From: JAJDIA01 sp031555145
GTDB lineage: Bacteria > Bacteroidota > Bacteroidia > Bacteroidales > Tannerellaceae
Direction: 5' to 3'
Length of the DNA stretch: 14,391 bases
Assembly: GCA_031555145.1 (NCBI GenBank)
Contig: JAVBUR010000064.1
Span: forward strand, 1 to 14,391
The position numbers and the translations under genes are program-made. A model generated the notes under the pieces. The model was not told the origin of the DNA, searched no databases, and was given only the letters and a program-made list of their open reading frames with translations. Every line of letters starts with the position of its first letter. The stretch's first letter is position 1. Positions 1 to 8,542 of this stretch are shown piece by piece.

Positions 1-189
1 GAAGGCTATTGCACCCGTATGGCATTGGATGCCGACGACGAAGTAATCGGTTATGAATTTATCCACCTGGGCAAATTCATGGATATGATAAAGAAAGGCA
101 TCGACGCTAACGAAGCGTTGGAGAAAGCCAAGGGTTCATACGGTCGCTTCAAAGAAGCCGCAAAGTATATCGATCCTCGTCATGAATAA
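1..189 (+). CDS. NifU-like iron-sulfur cluster assembly scaffold protein (3' end only)
   Basis: The window opens inside this gene; only the last 62 residues are visible, in frame from base 1 and ending in TAA at 187-189. The fragment includes EGYCTRMALDADDEVIGYEF and ends with GSYGRFKEAAKYIDPRHE. From memory this matches the C-terminal end of the NifU-like scaffold proteins of Bacteroidales and Clostridia that sit next to the GGGtGRT gene, an arrangement repeated here. Such scaffolds build Fe-S clusters on conserved cysteines in their N-terminal part, which lies outside the window, so the cluster ligands cannot be checked. Its stop overlaps the start of the next gene by 8 bases, which indicates translational coupling. 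The family call rests on this C-terminal segment and on the neighbour. Confidence 0.75.
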   Translation, partial: EGYCTRMALDADDEVIGYEFIHLGKFMDMIKKGIDANEALEKAKGSYGRFKEAAKYIDPRHE

Positions 190-382
190 AAGGAAGGTCT
201 TTTTACGCATCCTTACCGGACTGATCATCATTGTGGCTCTGGCTACCGTGGTGGCTTGGTTCATACTACAGAAAGACCGGCCCTGGCTGGCGTTCTACGT
301 AGCTTGTTGCGGAGGCGTAATCATGATCAACTTCCTGGTATCGTTATTCCTGGTTAATAAGAATTTTAAAAAGAAAGATTAA
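182..382 (+). CDS. Small two-helix membrane protein between the NifU-like and GGGtGRT genes
   Basis: A 66-residue protein with a basic N-terminus (MNKRK), a first hydrophobic helix at about residues 8-28, a short polar turn with QKDRPW at about 30-35, a second helix at about 36-58 containing a CCGG step, and a lysine-rich tail (KNFKKKD). The charges suggest both ends are cytoplasmic with a short hairpin through the inner membrane. The ATG at 182 overlaps the stop of the upstream scaffold gene, and the stop lies 1 base before the ATG of the GGGtGRT gene, so the three genes are almost certainly co-translated. I do not recognise a named family. The position suggests a membrane tether or accessory factor for the neighbouring Fe-S-related proteins; this is inference only. 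Confidence 0.8.
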   Translation: MNKRKVFLRILTGLIIIVALATVVAWFILQKDRPWLAFYVACCGGVIMINFLVSLFLVNKNFKKKD

Positions 383-383
383 T

Positions 384-1382
384 ATGGCTTTATTTGAAAG
401 TTACGACCGTCGTATCAATAACATCAACGCGGTCCTCGCACAATACGGTATTGCCAGTATCGAAGAAGCAAAAGCTATCTGTGATGCTAAAGGTATCGAC
501 CCTTATACAATGTGTAAGGAAACGCAACCCATTTGTTTTGAAAACGCATGCTGGGCTTACGTAGTAGGCGCCGCCATCGCTATCAAGAAAGGTTGCACCA
601 ATGCTGCCGAAGCTGCCGAAGCAATCGGTATCGGTTTGCAGGCATTCTGTATCGCCGGTTCAGTAGCCGACGACCGTAAGGTAGGTATCGGTCACGGTAA
701 CCTGGCTGCCCGTCTGTTGCGCGAAGAAACACAGTGCTTCGCTTTCCTCGCCGGTCACGAATCATTCGCTGCCGCTGAAGGAGCTATTAAGATTGCCGAA
801 ATGGCTAACAAAGTACGTAAGCAACCGCTGCGTGTGATCCTGAACGGTCTGGGGAAGGATGCTGCAATGATCATCTCCCGTATCAACGGTTTCACCTATG
901 TACAGACACAGTTCGACTATGCTACAGGCGAAGTGAACGTAGTGAAGGAAAAGGCTTACTCAGAAGGCCTCCGTGCAAAAGTAAAATGCTACGGTGCTGA
1001 CGACGTTCGCGAAGGTGTTGCTATCATGGCGAAAGAAGGCGTAGACGTATCCATCACAGGTAATTCTACCAACCCGACCCGCTTCCAGCACCCAGTTGCA
1101 GGTACATACAAGAAAGAATGTCTGGAAAAAGGCCGCAAATACTTCTCAGTTGCTTCCGGTGGCGGTACGGGACGTACCCTTCACCCGGACAACATGGGGG
1201 CCGGGCCAGCCTCTTACGGCATGACCGATACAATGGGCCGTATGCATGGTGACGCTCAATTCGCAGGTTCCTCTTCTGTTCCCGCTCACGTGGAAATGAT
1301 GGGCTTCCTTGGCATGGGTAACAACCCGATGGTAGGTGCTACCGTGGCTGTGGCTGTGGCTATCGAGCAGGCTTGCAAGTAA
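384..1382 (+). CDS. GGGtGRT protein (conserved, function unknown)
   Basis: A 332-residue soluble protein without signal peptide or membrane helices. It carries the motif that names the family, SGGGTGRT at residues 258-265, followed by a glycine/methionine-rich C-terminal part (for example MGAGPASYGMTDTMGRMHGD, then MMGFLGMGNNPMVGAT). It has ten cysteines (33, 44, 51, 56, 71, 89, 118, 202, 246, 331), several of them clustered in the first 90 residues. The family is widespread in anaerobic Bacteroidetes and Firmicutes and is usually adjacent to the NifU-like scaffold seen upstream, so a link to Fe-S assembly or a redox cofactor is suspected; no reaction is known to me. The gene is the last of its operon and is followed by a strong intrinsic terminator. 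The length and start agree with the family as I remember it. Confidence 0.9.
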   Translation: MALFESYDRRINNINAVLAQYGIASIEEAKAICDAKGIDPYTMCKETQPICFENACWAYVVGAAIAIKKGCTNAAEAAEAIGIGLQAFCIAGSVADDRKVGIGHGNLAARLLREETQCFAFLAGHESFAAAEGAIKIAEMANKVRKQPLRVILNGLGKDAAMIISRINGFTYVQTQFDYATGEVNVVKEKAYSEGLRAKVKCYGADDVREGVAIMAKEGVDVSITGNSTNPTRFQHPVAGTYKKECLEKGRKYFSVASGGGTGRTLHPDNMGAGPASYGMTDTMGRMHGDAQFAGSSSVPAHVEMMGFLGMGNNPMVGATVAVAVAIEQACK

Positions 1383-1405
1383 GAAAGACATTGCAATAAT
1401 AAGGG

Positions 1406-1446
1406 AAGAGCTGTGATCTAATTGATTACGGCTTTTTCTTTTTTTT
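1406..1446 (+). terminator. Intrinsic terminator of the NifU-like/GGGtGRT operon
   Basis: A 10-bp stem, AGCTGTGATC (1409-1418) with GATTACGGCT (1424-1433), encloses the 5-nt loop TAATT. Two of the ten pairs are G-U wobbles, and A-U/G-U pairs extend the base. A T-rich run at 1433-1446 follows directly. It begins 23 bases after the GGGtGRT stop. Confidence 0.9.
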
Positions 1447-1489
1447 GTTAATCTGTGTTTGGACGATAGATTACTCCACAAATAATACA

Positions 1490-1497
1490 TACTTTTG
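1490..1497 (+). promoter_or_regulatory. Bacteroidetes-type -7 element for the outer-membrane operon
   Basis: TACTTTTG fits the Bacteroidetes -7 consensus TAnnTTTG exactly. It lies 44 bases after the upstream terminator, where an operon promoter is expected. The nearest TTTG (1458-1461) is about 28 bases upstream, longer than the usual 19-21, so the -33 element is poor or absent; this may mean activator dependence. Transcription would start near 1503, so translation cannot begin at the upstream in-frame TTG at 1445. Confidence 0.6.
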
Positions 1498-1525
1498 TGG
1501 TAGTTCTATTGTAATTCAACGATCA

Positions 1526-2701
1526 GTGGTAAACAGAGTTGTGTTTTATCTGGTTCTCTCCACCCTATTCACTCTCGTAGGATGTGACGACGAACACTTT
1601 AAGCCGGGAATCATGCATGTCCAATTGGAAAGGCCTGCGGGGTATGCTGATCTTTCATTGGCAGACATTCCGGTAGTCTTGTATTGCCAGAGTCAGGGTA
1701 CCACTTATACCGTCTTAACTAACGCACAGGGACAGGCTACGTTCGAATTGACGGCCGGCATCTATGTCTTGTCCGTACACCGGGAAAACCAGATCGACAA
1801 TACGGATTATATCCTGAGTGGAAGTGTTCCCGGCATTCTGTTTGCTGCGGATGGCGAAAGCCTCTCGCAGACAGTACCTCTGGAAGTTTCTACCAGGGGG
1901 CGTTTATTGATCAGCGAATTTTATTTCAGCGGGTGCCTGCGTGCCGATGGGAAAAGCCAGTATTACCGGGATCAATACATTACGCTGGCCAATAATGCCG
2001 ACGAGGTGATCTATCTGGATGGTCTCTGTATCGGTTCGGTGGCTCCAAGTACTACCATCAATCCCTCCAGTTGGATGCTCCTGACGGAGATGAAAGAACT
2101 TCCGTTGTTTTTGATGTGCTGGGAATTTCCGGGAACGGGCACCGACTATCCTCTCCAGCCGGGCGAACAGCAAACTGTTGCGATCAATGCTATAAATCAT
2201 ACTGCCACAGAGGGAGGAGTACCTGCATCGCTCGATTTGTCGAAGGTAGCATGGGGGTTCTGGAATCCTGTGCTGACCGAAAGCCATATCAGTACCGGAG
2301 TGAAACCGCTCAATATGGTGTGGCGTAGTTCGGGAACCTCCTACATCTTTACCGTTACCGGCCCAACTGCCGTCGTCTTCCGTCCGCAAAGTGATCTGAG
2401 GGCTTGGGTCGCTGATCCGGATCATTTAAGGAAAGAACCGGGAAAAGATATTTCCCTGGCCTATCTGCATATACCTGCTGATTGGGTATTGGATGTGGTC
2501 AACACCGTATCGTCTATTGCAACGATTGCGAACACGCGTGTACCTGCCGTGATGGATGCCAGCCCGGGAATAGCCCCCGCCACCGGGTCGGGAATAGCCA
2601 TGCGCAGGAAGTATGAGCCCGAAGGCGAACGCTTACGCTGGAAAGATTCCAATAGCACGGCTGAGGATTTTGAGAAAGTTCAACCCTCTTTTAAACCATA
2701 G
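1526..2701 (+). CDS. DUF4876-type surface lipoprotein
   Basis: The reading frame is open from 1445, but that start lies in the upstream terminator tail and before the promoter, so I place the start at GTG 1526 (391 residues). This gives a short basic n-region, a hydrophobic core and the lipobox LVGC with the lipid-acceptor cysteine at residue 20. The next residues, DDEH, resemble the acidic lipoprotein export signal that sends Bacteroidetes lipoproteins to the cell surface. About residues 30-120 look like an Ig-like or carboxypeptidase-regulatory beta-sandwich. From about 125 there is a lamin-tail-like pattern (LLISEFYFSG, then NADEVIYLDGLCI). The C-terminus contains AMRRKYEPEGERLRWKDSNS and TAEDF, typical as I remember of DUF4876 proteins. 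It is the first gene of a four-gene operon, 6 bases before the beta-barrel gene. It is probably a surface ligand-binding partner of the receptor; the ligand is unknown. Confidence 0.75.
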   Translation: MVNRVVFYLVLSTLFTLVGCDDEHFKPGIMHVQLERPAGYADLSLADIPVVLYCQSQGTTYTVLTNAQGQATFELTAGIYVLSVHRENQIDNTDYILSGSVPGILFAADGESLSQTVPLEVSTRGRLLISEFYFSGCLRADGKSQYYRDQYITLANNADEVIYLDGLCIGSVAPSTTINPSSWMLLTEMKELPLFLMCWEFPGTGTDYPLQPGEQQTVAINAINHTATEGGVPASLDLSKVAWGFWNPVLTESHISTGVKPLNMVWRSSGTSYIFTVTGPTAVVFRPQSDLRAWVADPDHLRKEPGKDISLAYLHIPADWVLDVVNTVSSIATIANTRVPAVMDASPGIAPATGSGIAMRRKYEPEGERLRWKDSNSTAEDFEKVQPSFKP

Positions 2702-2707
2702 GCCGGT

Positions 2708-4219
2708 ATGCGAACAATATTTACCATATATATACTATTGTTGTTTGTCGCAGTCCCCTGGGGCTGGGCCCAGCAGGAGAATGCCTGGCGCCTGTCTGGC
2801 AATCCGGTGGGGATCAGCTATGAGCCTAATGATAGTGTGCTGGAAGCCGGGGTGGGTTATCAGTTGATGCAAACAGCCTTAGCAGCAAGCGATCAGCCCG
2901 ACAAGGCACAAACCTGGCAGGCTACCGTGTACGGCCGCAGCCGGTTGGGATCCCTGTGGTTGGCGGGTGGCATCGATTGGACACAAAGCCGGCTGGAAGG
3001 AAGGGAAGGCGGTTTATTGACACAGCCGGATTATCTGGTAGTCGCCGGTGATACCCTGGGTGAACCACAACGTCTCGAAACATACCGGGTATATGGGCAG
3101 GCTGCATATATAGTATCTCCACGCCTACGTTTGGGTATTAGCGGCGACTATATTGCGACCGACAATCAGGATCGTTCTTCCTATCGTGCCTATACCGGGG
3201 GCGCCCATTGGGTGCGGATCACCGGCGGCCTTGTCTACGAGAGGGAGCGCAGCCGTTTAGGTCTGGCGCTACACTACACGCACCGTACCGAACAGTTGTC
3301 GTATGGTACGAACGATAAGAACAGACTCTATTGTTTCCCGTTAGGCTATTCGCTGCCCATGGCTGAATTGGGTAGCAGCAATATCTTCCGCAGTGTGGGG
3401 AACCGGTTGGGAGTGTCTTTGCAAGCCGAACTGCACGGAGGATTGTGGAAAGGAATGAACGACCTTTCGTTCGAAATCCAGAAGTTGATTGATAATCCCA
3501 ATACCTCCGGAAACCTGAAGGGCTGGGAAGAACACCTCAGTCAGATTCGCTACCTGGGCCGCTTTACCCGGAACAACGGACGGTGGAGTCATATCATCTC
3601 TCCCTCCGTGAATACGGTCTACAGTTCAACCGACCGTGTGTTACAATCTTCCACCGCAGATCTGTCGGTGGTGCATACTACTTTCGCTATCTATCAACAG
3701 GCCAGCCGGCAACAGATAGCGTCGTTGTTGCGGTATGAAATGGCCCGGGATGATGCTCCGGACGGAGCTTCTTTGTCCTGGCATGCCTCCCTGGGCTGGA
3801 ACAAACTGACTGATGAGTATTATGCTTATCCCTTCACGATCAGACAATCGACGGATGCTTTCGTGGGCGAGATTGCTTTCGCCCGTGCGTTTGCCCTTCC
3901 GAAGGGTCGGCTGCATATCCGCCCTTCCCTGTATGGGGTGACGGGTAGCGGGGTCGAAGAGGAGTGGACGGAAGAGGCGTTGGATACTCCCTATGAGTCG
4001 GCTGAAATCAGGCTGTCGCAAAGCAAACGACGAGTCGCCGCCGACTTTGTGGCACGTACGGCTACCCGCCTCGGTATAGGTGCCGCTACGGAATACCGTT
4101 TCCCGGTCCGCCCCGGTATATCGACCGGTTTCCGACTGAAAATATTCCTGGAGCAAACAACCAGTCCACAACACAGAACCGGAGGAGGCGGAGATTTCAG
4201 CCTTGTTCTTTGGTTATAA
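2708..4219 (+). CDS. DUF6850-type outer-membrane beta-barrel protein
   Basis: A 503-residue protein with an N-terminal signal peptide (MRTIFTIYILLLFVAVPWGW, cleavage probably after Ala21, before QQEN). The rest alternates short amphipathic beta strands and turns rich in Tyr, Trp, Arg and Gly, for example LRLGISGDY, SRLGLALHYTHRTEQLSYG and ISTGFRLKIFLEQ. It ends in the strand FSLVLWL, a terminal hydrophobic/aromatic strand as expected for a BAM substrate. From memory, the pairing with a DUF4876 lipoprotein and a TonB-dependent receptor is the usual context of the DUF6850 family. There is no plug domain, so it is not itself a TonB-dependent receptor. It is probably a companion barrel in the same surface complex. 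The ATG follows the previous stop by 6 bases. Confidence 0.75.
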   Translation: MRTIFTIYILLLFVAVPWGWAQQENAWRLSGNPVGISYEPNDSVLEAGVGYQLMQTALAASDQPDKAQTWQATVYGRSRLGSLWLAGGIDWTQSRLEGREGGLLTQPDYLVVAGDTLGEPQRLETYRVYGQAAYIVSPRLRLGISGDYIATDNQDRSSYRAYTGGAHWVRITGGLVYERERSRLGLALHYTHRTEQLSYGTNDKNRLYCFPLGYSLPMAELGSSNIFRSVGNRLGVSLQAELHGGLWKGMNDLSFEIQKLIDNPNTSGNLKGWEEHLSQIRYLGRFTRNNGRWSHIISPSVNTVYSSTDRVLQSSTADLSVVHTTFAIYQQASRQQIASLLRYEMARDDAPDGASLSWHASLGWNKLTDEYYAYPFTIRQSTDAFVGEIAFARAFALPKGRLHIRPSLYGVTGSGVEEEWTEEALDTPYESAEIRLSQSKRRVAADFVARTATRLGIGAATEYRFPVRPGISTGFRLKIFLEQTTSPQHRTGGGGDFSLVLWL

Positions 4220-4230
4220 ACGATCGCGCT

Positions 4231-6720
4231 ATGTGCTACATTATATATAAAGGGATACATACACGGATCATGCTGCTGCTGATCGTCCTCCTGTTCTGCC
4301 CGGGTCACCGGATGGACGGGCAGGAGGTGCCGGATACGCTCTACTATTATCTTCCGGGAATTGTCGTTACGGCTGTTGAAGCCAAGGGTCCGGGCACGAT
4401 ATCCCAGCTTTCTGCTTCTACCATTGAGCATACGCAGCCCGTTACGCTGTCAGACCTGAGCCAGTTATTGCCCGGAGGGCTTACCGGTAATTCCGGTATA
4501 GGGACTCCCCAGTACTTCATGATCCGGGAAATCACGTTGACAAACGGTTACGATAATACGAATCCGAACGCAGCCAGAGGAACCCAGCTATGGGTAGACG
4601 GGTCGCCGTTGTATTATAATACAGAGATCAGCAGTCCTTATGAAGGTTATGATACCCGCTTCGTATCGCTCAACCAGGTAGAGGAAGCCGAGGTGGTCAG
4701 GGGCATACCTTCGGCCCGCTACGGTAACCTCACGCACGGGCTGGTGAAACTAAAAACCCGGCAGGGCGAGATGCCGTTCTCCGTCAGTATCCGGTACAAT
4801 CCCAACCTGAAACAATATATGGTGGGCAAAGGATTCCGGATATCCCCGCAAGGACATACGCTTAACCTCACCGGCGATTATATGAGCCAGGGGACTTTCC
4901 ATACTGGTGGGTTGCGGGTTGCCAACCAGTATCATTGGATGCCTGGCGGAACACCGCTCGACCTCAATCTTTTATATACCGCCCGTGCGGGTAAAGGAAA
5001 AACATTTGCCAGCGAAGGGGATCATACCCGAAGCGAACGGATGGACCAGCGTCTTTCCTTGCAAAGCGAATGGAAGCCAGGACGGAAGGGATTGCAGAAA
5101 CTCTCACTACGTATTGATGGCTCCTGGCAACGAACCTGGCACAACCTGCATCGAGTAAACAGCGCTTCCCGGTCGCTGTTTACTGACAAGCGAGAAAATG
5201 GTGAATGGGAGGCGTATCTGTTGCCGTTTAGCTATGCCTTTGATCTGACTAACGAGAATGTGCCGATTTATTTGGAAACAGAACTGATCGCATCCACTTC
5301 ATTTCCCCTTCGGGAGGGGAGCGTGCTCGAACTGAACGCCGGGCTCTCCTGGCGGAGTGAGGGAAATAGGGGTGAAGGAACGGATTTCGACAGCCGTACG
5401 CCTCCTGCGGCCTCGGTGCGTCCCCGTTCTTACCGGGAAATGCCATTTTTGCATGCGGTCAACGGATTTGCTGAGGCCAATTACAAAGGTCCTCATTTTC
5501 AGCTACAAGCCGGATTGCGATACATGGGGTTGAAAAGCCGTGATTATGCGTGGATCAAAAAGGTGGAACCCCGTATCAACCTGCAATGGACTCCCTGGCT
5601 TTCAGATGGTTATAAGTGGAGTCTGAAAGCCGGTGCCGGATTGGTGGGCGCTATGCCTACACTCGACATGCTCTATCCGGAGGAGGTATTCAGTGCCCCC
5701 GTCTCTTTCTATTATAACGACAGTCAGGCGGGTGGATATTCCCTGGGTATCCAGACGCTGCATACATCCGGCGAGATCAGGAACCGGTCACTCAAACCTA
5801 CCGTCAACCGGAAACTGGAGGCGGGAATGGTATGGGTGTCTCCTTTCGTCAACCTGGATGTAACTGCTTTCTTCGAGAAGCAGACCAACGGTTTTTCTTC
5901 TTCCTCTTCCAGCTATGTGCCATTCAGTTACCGGGAATATGACTACATCACCACGCCGGGTCTTCAGCCCATATACCGGGACGGACAGGTGTGGGTCAAT
6001 GGCGAGGCTGTTCCCTACCGGGAGAAATATGATTATACTTCTCTTACCATAGTTTCCAACTCACTGAACCGGAAGAAGCATGGCGTCGAGGTGGTGGCTG
6101 ATTTCGGCACTTTTGCTCCTTTACGTACTTCGCTGAATATAAGTGGAGCCTGGTTGTCGGTCGACGAACATACTGCTGCCTTATTCAGCTACTATCCGAC
6201 CCAATACATCGACGGGGAGGCCTATCCCTATATCGGAGTCTATGATAAGCCCTATAATAAGGCCGGAAACCAAACCCGATCGGAGATGATATCCTCCAAC
6301 TGCCGGTTTATTACCCGTATTCCTCAGATTGGATTGGTGACCACCATCACCTGGCAAATGGTCTGGATGTACAGGGAACGTGTGTACTATAACAATGGAC
6401 AGGAAAGCGAAGTTTGGCCGCTCTACTGGCATGGCATGGACGGGATCATACACCCGTTTACAGATACACAAAAAACGGATCCGGCATTTGCTCCCCTGCT
6501 GTCGGAAAATGCCATTCAGCGGTTTGTGCAAGATCAATATGCACCGTACGGTATGCTGAATTTCCGGGCGAGCAAAGCCTTTGGGCGTCAATTCACCTTG
6601 TCCTTTTTTGCCAATAACTTCGCCGACCTGCGTCCTACACGTTACTCGATCAGCGGAAATTCGTATCACCAACAAAACTCCCAGCCGTTCTTCGGTCTGG
6701 AATTGCAAGTAAGATTATGA
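4231..6720 (+). CDS. TonB-dependent outer-membrane receptor
   Basis: The frame is open from a TTG at 4210 that overlaps the previous gene. The ATG at 4231, 11 bases after the previous stop, gives a normal signal peptide (basic n-region, core MLLLIVLLFC) and an 829-residue protein; ATG 4270 is an alternative. Residues 43-49 (GIVVTAV) resemble a TonB box. The plug domain spans about 50-178 and ends with the characteristic VEEAEVVRGIPSARYGN followed by LTHGLVKLKTRQG. The remainder is a 22-strand-type barrel ending in FFGLELQVRL. It lacks the N-terminal carboxypeptidase-like domain of SusC-type receptors, and no SusD gene is present, so this is not a standard polysaccharide-utilisation pair. It imports an unknown ligand with TonB energy, probably with the two preceding surface proteins. 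Its stop overlaps the next gene by 4 bases. Confidence 0.88.
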   Translation: MCYIIYKGIHTRIMLLLIVLLFCPGHRMDGQEVPDTLYYYLPGIVVTAVEAKGPGTISQLSASTIEHTQPVTLSDLSQLLPGGLTGNSGIGTPQYFMIREITLTNGYDNTNPNAARGTQLWVDGSPLYYNTEISSPYEGYDTRFVSLNQVEEAEVVRGIPSARYGNLTHGLVKLKTRQGEMPFSVSIRYNPNLKQYMVGKGFRISPQGHTLNLTGDYMSQGTFHTGGLRVANQYHWMPGGTPLDLNLLYTARAGKGKTFASEGDHTRSERMDQRLSLQSEWKPGRKGLQKLSLRIDGSWQRTWHNLHRVNSASRSLFTDKRENGEWEAYLLPFSYAFDLTNENVPIYLETELIASTSFPLREGSVLELNAGLSWRSEGNRGEGTDFDSRTPPAASVRPRSYREMPFLHAVNGFAEANYKGPHFQLQAGLRYMGLKSRDYAWIKKVEPRINLQWTPWLSDGYKWSLKAGAGLVGAMPTLDMLYPEEVFSAPVSFYYNDSQAGGYSLGIQTLHTSGEIRNRSLKPTVNRKLEAGMVWVSPFVNLDVTAFFEKQTNGFSSSSSSYVPFSYREYDYITTPGLQPIYRDGQVWVNGEAVPYREKYDYTSLTIVSNSLNRKKHGVEVVADFGTFAPLRTSLNISGAWLSVDEHTAALFSYYPTQYIDGEAYPYIGVYDKPYNKAGNQTRSEMISSNCRFITRIPQIGLVTTITWQMVWMYRERVYYNNGQESEVWPLYWHGMDGIIHPFTDTQKTDPAFAPLLSENAIQRFVQDQYAPYGMLNFRASKAFGRQFTLSFFANNFADLRPTRYSISGNSYHQQNSQPFFGLELQVRL

Positions 6721-8480
6721 GAATAACAATTATCTATATATGTATCCTGGCGTTCCTCTGTGGTTGTGATCGCCGCCTGTCGCCTGATGAGGGCGAAGTG
6801 TTCCTGCAGAAGATGGAGGCAGAATATTCAGTCGAAGGACGCAAATCAGATACCGCCATGAGCTTGGATGATTTGCGCTCTGAATTACTCCTGGCAGATC
6901 AAACGTATCGCCTGACCCCTCAGCAACAGCTGAAATTGAAAAAGTTACAGTTGAAAAGCTATTACCTGATGGGAGGTGAGCTTAACGATCAGCTATGTAC
7001 CGAAATGGAATCGATTGCCCGGCAACTTGGAAATGACTCGATCCTGTACCAAACCCGCCAGGTCATATTCACTCACTATGCTTCGTTACGGGATGTAGCA
7101 CAGGCGCAAGAGTTATTCAATCGTATGGAGCCATACGCACTTCAGACTACGAATGAGCTTCATTACAGAGACTGTCTGACTATGGCTCGCCTTTACGCGA
7201 GAGTTCAGCAACCGGAGGTTTGTGTCGATTTCATTAATGAGGCGAAGAAGCATGTGAATACCTCCTCCGGAACTTGGTATTTGCAGGCCGGTGATGCCAG
7301 CCTTGACTGTGGACTGTATCCGGAGGCCTTGGCTTATGCGGACTCGGCTCTGGCAAACACGGTATTTGCAACGACAAGTACTGCCCATCTGGTACGGGGG
7401 ATCGCGTTAAGCCGGTTAGGACGAACGGACGAAGCATATGCATGGATGCAGCAATGCATTCAGGAACTCCGGCAGTTCCAGGCAAAACACAACATCCGTA
7501 CGATGAGTTTTGTGCAATACCAGCTTGTCGCTGAATATGCCCTGTCGCTGGTAAATAAAAACAATATCCGGGAAGCACTGCCCTTGCTGGAAGAGATCAA
7601 CGAACTGCACCCGGCTACCAGTAATATCAACGGAAGCCGATATACCCTGGATGAATATAAAATGCGGGTGCTACATGCCTTATCAACGTGTTACTACAGG
7701 GTGGGCGATCAGCAAAAGGCGATCGATTACGCTAATCGGACGGACTCCCTGCAGAGGGGTATGGTGCAAGACCGGATTAATATAATCAGGGAAGGCATCA
7801 GTGCTTCCAGTCAAAAAGAATTGCTGTCTTCCCGGTTGACACTTCAAGAGGCCAAGGCCGCTCATACGAGGTTGATACAATATGTGTTGGTGGGAATCAT
7901 TCTGATACTGATCGGAATTATTACAGGTGGATGCCTGTGGTGGAGAAATCATCGGCGCCGGTTGCGTCAGTTGTTTGATTTGCTGACAACACATCATGCC
8001 GCTTGGTTGCAAATATATTATCAGGACCCTTCGTTTTCGTCAGCGACAAACCATCCCACCTATGCTTTGCCTGTTTGGGAGGTTGCATCAGAGATCAACG
8101 AGCCTGTTTCGGATGAACCGGAAGATATGCCTGAGACCCAGTACCACTATTATCAGCGAATCCTCGCGATCATGAAAGATCAGAAGCCTTTCCTGGAACC
8201 TGCATTTGATCAACTAACCCTTTGTCGGTTAGCAGGAACGAACCGCACACAATTATCCGCTGCCTTGAATCGGATGACCGGAATGAATTTCAGCCGTTGG
8301 CTCGCCGAATATCGGGTAAACTACCTGCTTTCTTTATCCGCTCTCCATCCCCAAGAGGAGTTGAACGAATTTTATGTTATGGCCGGATTTTCTTCTCGTA
8401 CATCCTTTTTCCGACAGTTCCGGCAAGTCACAGGACTAACGCCGAGCCAATATAATAAGGAACGTTCCGAAACTGACTGA
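6717..8480 (+). CDS. Membrane-spanning TPR / AraC-type transcription regulator
   Basis: A 587-residue protein. Residues 1-17 form a signal sequence ending in the lipobox-like LCGC (Cys17). About 20-380 are helical repeats of TPR type (for example the Leu/Ala/Tyr-rich helix pairs at 225-250 and 315-345). A single transmembrane helix lies at about 386-409 (VLVGIILILIGIITGG), followed by the strongly basic RNHRRRLR, which places the C-terminus in the cytoplasm. An AraC/XylS DNA-binding domain spans about 490-585. It shows the first helix-turn-helix (FDQLTLCRLAGTNRTQLSAA) and the second, ending in the family signature AGFSSRTSFFRQFRQVTGLT and PSQY. This gives a periplasmic sensor linked directly to DNA binding without a kinase. 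The ATGA overlap with the receptor gene makes it part of the operon and a likely autoregulator of it. An intrinsic terminator follows. Confidence 0.87.
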   Translation: MRITIIYICILAFLCGCDRRLSPDEGEVFLQKMEAEYSVEGRKSDTAMSLDDLRSELLLADQTYRLTPQQQLKLKKLQLKSYYLMGGELNDQLCTEMESIARQLGNDSILYQTRQVIFTHYASLRDVAQAQELFNRMEPYALQTTNELHYRDCLTMARLYARVQQPEVCVDFINEAKKHVNTSSGTWYLQAGDASLDCGLYPEALAYADSALANTVFATTSTAHLVRGIALSRLGRTDEAYAWMQQCIQELRQFQAKHNIRTMSFVQYQLVAEYALSLVNKNNIREALPLLEEINELHPATSNINGSRYTLDEYKMRVLHALSTCYYRVGDQQKAIDYANRTDSLQRGMVQDRINIIREGISASSQKELLSSRLTLQEAKAAHTRLIQYVLVGIILILIGIITGGCLWWRNHRRRLRQLFDLLTTHHAAWLQIYYQDPSFSSATNHPTYALPVWEVASEINEPVSDEPEDMPETQYHYYQRILAIMKDQKPFLEPAFDQLTLCRLAGTNRTQLSAALNRMTGMNFSRWLAEYRVNYLLSLSALHPQEELNEFYVMAGFSSRTSFFRQFRQVTGLTPSQYNKERSETD

Positions 8481-8542
8481 GGTGCGTATCCTGTTTTAGC
8501 CGGCTTGTACGTAAAAGTTATTTATTTATAATTTATATAAAT

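Noticed and set aside
1146..1490. 114-residue minus-strand frame across the GGGtGRT end
   Set aside because: It lies over a conserved gene and its terminator, and the translation is low-complexity (HSHSHG) without family features.
1904..2425. 173-residue minus-strand frame inside the DUF4876 gene
   Set aside because: The plus-strand frame has a signal peptide, lipobox and family C-terminus; the minus frame has none.
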